Positions 55,078 through 64,000 of a DNA stretch of 64,000 bases are shown here, piece after piece. Source of the DNA: Acanthochromis polyacanthus (taxonomy: Eukaryota > Chordata > Actinopteri > Pomacentridae). The notes below the pieces were generated by a model. The model was not told where the DNA came from. It saw only the letters and a program-made list of their open reading frames with translations, and did not search any database. Each line of letters starts with the position of its first letter. Positions within the stretch are counted from its first letter, which is position 1. Made by a program: the position numbers and the translations under genes. The stretch spans positions 36,399,104 through 36,463,103 of the forward strand of contig NC_067129.1 of NCBI RefSeq assembly GCF_021347895.1, written 5' to 3'.

Positions 55078-56465
55078 GGGTCATTCCAGGTGAAATGACC
55101 TGATATTCCTTGGGGATGTTGCTACACCATCTTCAAATTAGTCCTAAATTTGTATGCCATTAGATAGTCACAAAAATACTTTCTATGCAAAATTGTAGGC
55201 CTTACACTTTTTGAAGGTACCTGTAACAACTAACATTTCAAAAGAACAAAACATACATAATACTACCATTGGAATGACTACTAATACTTGTATTCCAATT
55301 TAAAGTACTGAAAATCAAAAAAGTGTAATGCCCTTTTTGTGTCACAAGGTCTAGTTTAGAGCCATACCTGTAGATATCATGACATGTTGACACCCATTTG
55401 CAATGTGTACATGTAATTATAACATACACATACAAATTACATGTACTAACTTGAATTCAGGGAGCTCTGTAGTAGTTCATGGTTGATTAATTTAAAAATA
55501 ACAATAATGTTGAATTTTACAGTATCAGTGCAGTGGGATTAAACATGTTAAACGTAATTGTACAATTTACAAGCAAAAGAACCTATGCCTAAGTTATAAC
55601 TTAGGTATACCTAAGTTATACCATTACACTTTTTGAAGGTAGTCACCTTTAACAACTAACATTTCAAAAAGAACAAAACATGCATAATACTACCATTGGA
55701 ATGACTACTAATACTTGTATCCCAATTTAAAGTACTGAAAAGCAAAAAAAACAATTTTGACATTACCTATGCCATTTTGAGTAAGAATATCTCAGTAACT
55801 ACAAATATAACCCTGCTGCTTTTTTGTACAGTGATAGAAGACAGATGGAACTGTCTTGTAGAAAAATTTGGGGTCTCTGGTACCTGTCCCACACTGAGAT
55901 TTTTGCCACCAAAAATAGCCAATTAAAAATCTCGTCCAACTTTGGGAGCTCATATTTTCCAAACTGAGATACCTAGAAAGCTCCAGTTTGCTAAGTTATC
56001 ACACAAGTTTGTGTAGAATGGAACGCAGGGGTGTTAGAACACTTCTGTGCAGTATTTCTAGTACTTTTATGGTCTCAAACCCCACTTGCGAGTAGGTTTT
56101 TCTTAATTTTTAGTATTTTTAACAAGCCCCCCAGAGTGTAGGGAAACACCTGGGGATGTTTGTGGGGCACTAGCTACATGCAGAGGCCTTGTTTACCAAC
56201 TAACAGTTCTCTGGTATGTCTAGAGGCTGAGAATTTACCACTTAAAGATGCAAAAAAAACCCTGGCGAGGCTTTTCTTGACTATTTATACCTCAAATTCT
56301 GAAAATTTCAGACCCCCACAACTCAGAACCTATTTGCGTTACAGGCCTACTATTTTGCATAGAAAGTACTTTGTGAATATGTAATGGAATCCAAATTTAA
56401 GACTAATTTGAAAATGGTGCAGCAACACCCCAAGGAATATCTGGTCATTTCACCTGGAATGACCC
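55078..56465. mobile_element. TIR element family F, second copy, 1388 bp
   Basis: The TIRs are GGGTCATTCCAGGTGAAATG at 55078 and the exact inverse ending at 56465, extended by gtagca/tgctac on the outside. The right 780 bp (55690-56465) are the inverse of 51515-52290. Inside, about 120 bp are directly repeated (55203-55320 and 55624-55745: acactttttgaaggta... to ...aaagtactgaaaa). Confidence 0.75.
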
Positions 56466-56469
56466 TGCT

Positions 56470-57116
56470 ACAAGAACGTAAAGTTCTCCCTTCAGTGCCT
56501 TGAGTATGATATTGTAGACATTTGTCTGTGGTCATGTCCTCTGTGTACCAAAATGATGCAGGAGGGGATAAGGATTGTTTGTAAAGTACCTACAATGGTT
56601 TTAAAGACAGAGTTATTCCCTTTTCAATTCTAAATAGTAGATAATATGACATGAAAATCTTCTAAATTAAAAGAGAGTTTCAAATAAAGTATACAATACA
56701 CATTCCCAATCTACTGTTAGAGTTGATATTTAATAGTAAAGCATGCTGATGAATTCACTAGGTTAGCACAAGTTCACTAAGCTTTTATTTTGGCATTACG
56801 GACCTACATTTCATTTTCATATCAGGTTTAGCTAATAACTTTATTGTTTCTCAATTACATGAACAAGGATTCCAAAAAATCGAGGGTGTTAACTATAGCA
56901 AATCAGATAATTATTTACCTATCAGCATGTTTGAAGTACGGAAGTTTGCAGACAACTAAGGAAAGTCTAGTCAGCCTAGTCAGTCACATAACTTTGCCAG
57001 GTTTACATGAATTAGCTACTCAGTTGCCAACTAATGATCAAATGTGGGTGCTGCAAATAGAAATATTTTGCTGTGTGCATGTGACATTTCTGCATTGTCT
57101 CTCCACAGAAAATAAA
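56470..57116. other. No recognised feature
   Basis: AT-rich. The ORF at 56844-57203 runs into the (TG)n tract and shows no domain. Confidence 0.4.
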
Positions 57117-57128
57117 TGTGTGTGTGTG

Positions 57129-57202
<74 letters not shown>
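57117..57202. repeat. (TG)n microsatellite
   Basis: About 85 bp of TG with one C interruption; the Cys-Val and Thr-His ORFs across it are artefacts. Confidence 0.95.
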
Positions 57203-57203
<1 letters not shown>

Positions 57204-57250
57204 CTTCCTATCCACAATAAAAAAACACATACAGATACATATATTATTAC

Positions 57251-59243
57251 TGTCATGGCCCCTCCCTCTCCTGTTCTGTCCTCGGCATCATTAGCAGCGG
57301 CTGTGCTGGTGCACACATAGATATCTATATGAACGCTAGATGTCTCAAGGCGGGGTTGGCAGCATTGTCACTTGGCGGCCATCTTAGGACAGGGGACTGC
57401 TCTGGCGCGCTGTACTGTAGTCAATGGTAAGGTGGATGATTTCATCACTTTAACACTCATAACTCGCTCAATTCTTGATTGATTTACAAACGGTTTAGTT
57501 TAGTACAAACCTTATTAACGTGGCTATGATTCAGGCTAAATGTTGAAATCGCAGCTTTTTGTTTTGAAAAATGCGGCATGGTTGTGTGTCTTTTCTGCCT
57601 GACTACTCAAGGCTGAGAACACAATCTGATTTTCAATTATTAGGTTTTCCTGAGACCAACGTTTTTTGAGAACCTAATCTTTAGGCAAAATTACATTCTT
57701 TGTGGTTGTGGTTGTATTTATTTGCTTGTTAAGAGACTTTGATTGAGACCTTAGACTTATAACAAAGTTTCTCTTTCATCTACCTTGTTATGAGGTAAAA
57801 GTGGACTTGGTAACTAATACACAATTAGCCTTAAAGTACAAATAGATAAAATAATGCAAGTTAAGGAATAAAACATAAAACTCAAAACAGTTGTTACTAA
57901 AAGAAATAATAAAATATGAGAATATAAAATTTAGGCTATTTTAACAGTAAATCTGCAAAATATATTTATAAAAATGCAGGGTAAATAAAGATTACAATAT
58001 AAGTATAAACCATAAATTAACAATAGTAAGACACTAAATAACCTTTGACTAAAAAGACAGCTAGCAGACAATTTCCATGCCCGAGATTTAGAAATAAATA
58101 AATTCAAAAGCTTAACATGATACTGTGCAGCTAGTTAGAGATATTGGTCATCAACCTTTAATCTTATTTTTTTTTTTTTTTTTAAAGAAGGCTAGATTAA
58201 CTTAAAAATTGCCCACTCCATTGTTGTAACTTCAGTTGGTTATGGGACACTGCAAAAATCCTTTAAAATGATTTATTGAAAAGAGTGGGAACCCTGTTGT
58301 CATTTTTATTTATTCATTATTTATTTTTGTTCAAATGTCATTATTTGTTTTTTTTTCATTTTAGCATTACTTTTTCTTATTTATTCATCATCATTTATTT
58401 ATTTTGTCTATTTGAATATTGTAAATATTAAAGATTGACAGTATAATATCTGTGTGTGTATAGCTATTTCTTTATTACCTATCTACTTAATATAATTTCT
58501 ATATGAATTCAATGGTTTTAATTATTCTTAAGTAAGCAGTAAAAGAAGTACATCTCTGATGTTTATAACAAACCAAGCTGCTCTAAAATCGGTTGAAAAT
58601 TGAGCAATCTACAGTGATTTTAAAATCCATGCTCCATTGAGTGATCGAGCAGCCCTGTCCCAAGATGGCTGCCATATGGCGACGTCGCTCCTCATAGGCT
58701 GACAGCGCTCAAGAGCCATCTAGTGTTTGTATACATCTGTGGGTGCACAGCTGTTGCAGATCAGCAATCAGCGCAGCATAAAAGCCTGGCTCTCTCCATT
58801 GCTCCTGGTTGGGCCATTACATGCTGCACTCCGCTGCCAGCACACTGCTCTCTAGGTTTATGGATTACCTCGCCTGCTCATCACCCCTGCTATGTTCTGC
58901 ACCCCCCCACCCCCCCACCCCCCACCCCCGCCTGCTTCGGATCCATCTGCTCCTCCTTCTTCTCCAGATCCCCACCACCGGCTCCCTCCGTCCCTCCGCT
59001 CTGCCCTCCACTTCATCTCCTGCTTCCCTGGACATTGTGTGCCACTTCTCTCCGTTTAGTTCAGTTAGCCCCCACCACGTCCACAGAATTGCCCCTGCTA
59101 GTTTAGTTCAGTTTACCTGTTCTGTTTCATTCTCTGTGCCTCCCGTTGGGAGTGATTTTGTTTTTATTAAAATTCATTATTAATTCACCCACCTGTCTAC
59201 CTGTTTGCCTGCTTCATGGGTTCACATTGCCCCAGTCGTGACA
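57251..59243 (+). mobile_element. Solo LTR (family X), split by a hAT element, TSD ATTAC
   Basis: It starts TGTCATGGCCCC and ends CAGTCGTGACA. ATTAC lies at 57246-57250 and 59244-59248. Without the insert (57316-58741 plus TSD) it is about 559 bp and aligns with the family X copies at 50271 and 45894 (minus): gcagcataaaagcctggc, ttcattattaattcacccac, tgcctgcttcatgggttcac. Confidence 0.85.
57316..58741. mobile_element. hAT-like non-autonomous element, 1426 bp, TSD ggtgcaca
   Basis: The left end is CATAGAT...GAACGCTAGATG and the right end the inverse of CACAGAT...AACACTAGATG; similarity continues through ggc.gccatctt.ggacaggg.. about 100 bp in. An exact 8-bp duplication, ggtgcaca, lies at 57308-57315 and 58742-58749. 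The interior is AT-rich with no transposase. Confidence 0.75.
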
Positions 59244-59564
59244 ATTACATTTTCAGCTTCAGTACTTACATTTCGATCTAACACTGAGCAAATGTATGTA
59301 GGTCACATGACCACTGTTCTATTCCTGAATTCTAGCACATTCCAGTAAGTGATCCAACCACTAAATACACTTCACGGTAGTGAATTAAATAATATTCCTG
59401 CATACATGAAATGATGAATTTACGTATCTAAGCAAATAATCAATATTCTCAAAAGTATCACAAATAATTCTGAAATTGGCTCTTACAATCATAATTAAGG
59501 AGAGTGAGAACTACATGGGGTGTATCCTTGATGCATGAATACAACGAACATGCAATCCATCAAA

Positions 59565-59905
59565 AATAGGTATATTTTTGATGAGCAATTTGGACAAAAA
59601 CTGCAAAAGAAAAATCTTTTATTTCCAGGAAATGCAGTCCTTTTTATGCATTATTGCATTATTGGTTGCAGTTATTAAATTTTCAAAGGATTTTTTTGTG
59701 ATAGGCCATTAACATAATAACCAGCCAATAACATAATAACCTATTACATTAGTGACTTAATAATATTATGTTATTGGCACAAAATTTATTACAATATTGG
59801 CAAGTTATTACGTTGTTGGCTTTATTACATTTAAAATGCTCAAAGTTATTATGTTATTGCAGGTATTACCTTATTGCCCGTTTTTTACATTATTGGTTGC
59901 TACAA
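59565..59905 (-). repeat. AATAA-motif repeat, uninterrupted copy
   Basis: The inverse of the repeat at 40893-41780: tagcaaccaataatgtaaaa, caacgtaataacttgccaat, taatggcctatca, tactgcatttcctggaaata-like and catcaaaaataggtatattt. It is made of many degenerate (c)caataa.gtaataa units. Confidence 0.6.
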
Positions 59906-60890
59906 GTGATCTGTTAAAAATTGTTGCACATTTTGACATTTTTACTTAATACATAATTTGCATATTTAAACACTCAGTTTCAGTAAATGCTTAACATAAA
60001 CTATATTGCATTTAGTGGAGTTGGTAGTATGATTGCAGGTTGCTGCCCTTTTCAAGATACTCCTCTCTTTAATAACAAAGACAGATTGGATCACAAAACT
60101 GAGGCTTTCATCACACTTTCAGATGATTATTGAAAGTAATAAAGGAATTTTGATGTTGATATCTACCAGTTAAAATGTCTACTATTTACTTCTTCTGTTT
60201 CTTGAAACTACTACTTAGTATTTTTGTAAATACAAGGTGTGCAAGTACAGCATCGGGAAACAAAACTGGAATTGGATTTTAAAAAAACTATGTTAAAATC
60301 CTTTGTTCTCCTTGAGCAATTACATAATGAAACATAATATTTTAATAAATCAAATAACTTCAGTATGTAACATAAATTTTCGTCCACACACTATTTTCTT
60401 CCTGTCATTCTAATAGAAAATCATAACATATACTTGCATACGCTAATATAATTTGCACAAGGCATTAGTACACTACAAAAGGAGACTATAGAAGAGTATT
60501 TTCCCCTTGGGGACAAATAAAGTTTTTTGAATTGAACTGAATACTGCAGTGCTAGATCATGGTTTCTTGTTTTGTGTACTGACTTGTAAAAGGTGAGAAC
60601 CCAGTTCTTTTGCTATGCTGTCCAGAGGACTGAACCTTGTTGGCTGCCCCCATTCATCACCCAGACCTGCAGAAAGGGAAAGAGACAATAAGACAGTCAG
60701 CAAAACAAGGACTGAATCTCCATCCACTATGCAATGGAAGAATATTCACAAAGGTAAGGACAAATTCACTGAGCTTTCATACTTCAGACATCAGCACTAC
60801 ATTGCGCAAATACAGGACCTGTATGACTGTTGCAATAATGATGTTTACACAGAAGAAGCGCTTCGACATTGTTCTACCTGCTTGCAAAGT
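59906..60890. other. Mostly unrecognised; LINE tail at 60495-60545
   Basis: ttttccccttggggacaaat followed by aaagttttttgaattgaact looks like the hairpin plus TTGAA repeat end of an L2/CR1/Rex1-type LINE. Nothing else was identified; the ORF at 60615-60998 has no recognised domain. Confidence 0.4.
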
Positions 60891-60894
60891 CATA

Positions 60895-61700
60895 GACAGG
60901 TATTAGGAGGCCAGAGGGGCTGCCGCAGTGGTAGAAGCAAAAAACTTTTGGGCTTGGTCTGGCAAACAAAGGAGCAAGTCTTAGCTTGGTTAAGGTAAAG
61001 GACAGGAGGGAGAACTGCTGTCCTGGACTGAGGATATTGGCGGACAGTGGAACAATTGCTCCAATGAGCTCCTAAACCAGGTTAAGAGGTCCTCTGTTGA
61101 CAAGGCAAAATCTGGAGACTTGGGGAAATGCTTTGCCCATAGTTTACGACTTCAGGAGCATGGGATACTTGGATCACCTTGTTCTTGTCAACAAAAAATC
61201 AAACATGTTTCTTGTGGGTGTTGGACTGTCCATGTTTCCAATCCTGTTTGTGATTTTCAAGGACAGGATCTCAAGGCACAGCTGGTTTGTGGAGAGTGCG
61301 TTGTTTGGGGACCTTGAGATTGGCTTCTGTGTTAAGCAGATATCATGGTTCTGTTGGCTTCACCAGGTCATGGACCATCAGCAGCTGGGATGAGAGTCAG
61401 CCCTATCAAGTCTGAAACAGTGGTCGTTTCTCAGAAACTGCCAAATTGCTCCCTCTGGCTTGGAGGGAGGTTGCTTGTCAGACAAGGAAGTTTAAGTATC
61501 GTGGGGTCTTGTTCATGAGTAACAGGAAAATGGAGCATGAGATGGACAGCTGTCTTGGTACAGCATCAGCAGTAATGTGGGCATGGTACCGAATGATTGT
61601 GGTAAAGATGCAAAGCCCAAAGGCAAACCTTTCGGATTTATCAGCCAGCCTACATTCTAACCATCACCGTTGGGTATCAGCTGTGGGTAGTGACTGAATC
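60895..61700 (+). pseudogene. Degenerate Rex3 remnant
   Basis: Plus-strand frames, with many stops and shifts, contain GGELLSWTEDIGGQW-like (61010), VGVGLSMFPILFVIFKDRIS RHS-like (61215), KFKYRGVLFMSNRKMEHEMD and GTASAVMWAWYRMIVVK, matching the Rex3 RT and C-terminal region (GGELLTHTGD, LSPILFVVFMDRISRRS, FKYLGILFTSDGKMEREMD). Confidence 0.7.
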
Positions 61701-61884
61701 TTAAGGATTTAGGTGATCCACTGACTTTTTACCTGCAATAACGGGCTTAATTTGTAGTTTTGAACTGAATATTTTCTTTGGAAGGTTTTCAATGGAATTT
61801 GCTTCACACATTTATAACCCTAACTCCCAAGACTATTACTGATATTCAGCATAAGTTGTACTTATTCCACTGGAATCTTGACTT

Positions 61885-62105
61885 AGGGCGAAGGCAAGGT
61901 ACACCTTGGACAGGTCAACAGGCAACAAACACAGACAACCAAGCACACTCACATTAACACCTGTTGACAAATTAGAATCCCCAATTGGTCAAAGTGTTGG
62001 ACTGTGGGAGGAAGCCGGAGCACCCAGTGAAAATCCACACAAGCATGGGGCACATGTGAACTCCTCACAGGAACACACCAGGCCAAGATTCAAGTAGGTA
62101 CTTTT
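61885..62105 (-). repeat. Diverged SINE (family S1), minus orientation
   Basis: The inverse of the S1 repeat: gggcgaaggcaaggtacacc, ttggacaggtc, gactgtgggaggaagccgga and aaaatccacacaagcatg. Head and tail are lost. Confidence 0.6.
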
Positions 62106-62289
62106 AGCTGCATGGGGACAGTGCTAACTATGGCATCACCATACCACCATTTTTGTAATGTGTTTTTTCATTTTTAAATAAATTTTCCTTGATGTCAATA
62201 TTCAACCTTCACAGTATTGCATATTTTGGGCACAGATGTTATTTTCCCATCCCCCAAAAAATCATAAATTAATTAAATAAGCTGTCAAA

Positions 62290-62650
62290 TTACCAGTTGT
62301 GGTGTATATTTGCTGTTCAGACAGCTGGGACACTCTTCTATCCTCCTGTGTCTGCATCATATCCATAGGTACATGGCTCACACTTATACATCAATCAGTC
62401 TCTATGAGTGTGTTCTGTATGTTGCGAGGTGTGGCCTCCATGGATTGGATTTGTTTGTCCAGTACATCCCACAGATGCTCAATTGGATTGAGATCTGGTG
62501 AATTTTGAGGCAAAGACAACACCTCAGACTCGTCATTGTGCTCCTCAAACCATTCCTGAACCATTTTTGCTCTGCTGAAAGAGGCCACAGCCATCAGAGA
62601 ATACTGTTTCCATGAAATGGTGCACATGGCCTGCAACAATGCTTAGGTAG
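62290..62650 (-). pseudogene. Tc1 transposase C-terminal fragment
   Basis: Minus-strand RAKMVQEWFEEHNDESEVLS, then [20 protein letters not shown] and QIQSMEATPRNIQ, the C-terminal third of a Tc1 transposase including the third catalytic residue (E of IEHLW). The first two catalytic aspartates and the TIRs are missing. Confidence 0.85.
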
Positions 62651-62659
62651 GTAGTTCGG

Positions 62660-64000
<1,341 letters not shown>

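Noticed and set aside
57012..57316. Thr-His and Cys-Val repeat ORFs over (TG)n tracts (also 62935-63317)
   Set aside because: Translation of a dinucleotide microsatellite, not protein-coding.

Overview
This window is vertebrate nuclear DNA, almost certainly from a ray-finned (teleost) fish. The reasons are: small well-spliced exons of a vertebrate single-minded gene, a Rex3-type LINE, many Tc1-like transposons, other DNA transposons with readable target-site duplications (TSDs), L2/Rex1-type LINE tails, fish tRNA-headed SINEs and long (TG)n tracts. Nothing bacterial or viral in gene organisation is present.

The only host gene I can support is a SIM2-like bHLH-PAS transcription factor gene on the minus strand. 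Nine coding exons with phase-consistent junctions run from 36920 (start of PAS-A) down to the stop codon at 14149. The bHLH-coding 5' exons were not found and should lie beyond 64000. About 27 kb of 5' intron plus the introns inside the gene make up nearly all of the window, and they are packed with mobile elements.

Layout. 1-5440: Tc1 relic, solo LTR, second Tc1 relic, SINE copy, Rex1/L2-like LINE remnant. 5449-8858: a 3.4 kb hAT element with a perfect 8-bp TSD, holding a TA-flanked transposon with a ~0.6 kb palindrome and a probable solo LTR. 8885-13313: Tc1 pieces around a non-LTR retrotransposon that is itself split by a 738-bp hAT MITE. 14149-24113: sim2 exons, with an RTE-type LINE (13-bp TSD), a SINE, and a piggyBac-like MITE inside a Tc1 relic in the introns. 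24757-25466: ISL2EU-like MITE. 28110-36134: a Tc1 element interrupted by an RTE LINE, in turn interrupted by another Tc1 and by a TIR element carrying a Rex3 and a SINE. 37465-39850: degenerate Rex3 with a Harbinger-like MITE. 40890-53330: an L1 LINE (intact ORF1; ORF2 in four pieces) cut up by an LTR retroelement with a decapeptide-repeat ORF, a nearly intact Tc1, a solo LTR and a TIR element. 53337-64000: solo LTRs, SINEs, a second copy of the TIR element, a hAT inside a solo LTR, a Rex3 remnant, Tc1 debris and microsatellites.

The genes do not form a pathway. The biology is one developmental regulator whose introns act as a sink for successive transposition. Because many insertions keep exact TSDs, and some restore a reading frame when mentally removed, the relative order of many events can be read directly. 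Element names rest on motif recognition from memory; no database search was possible.
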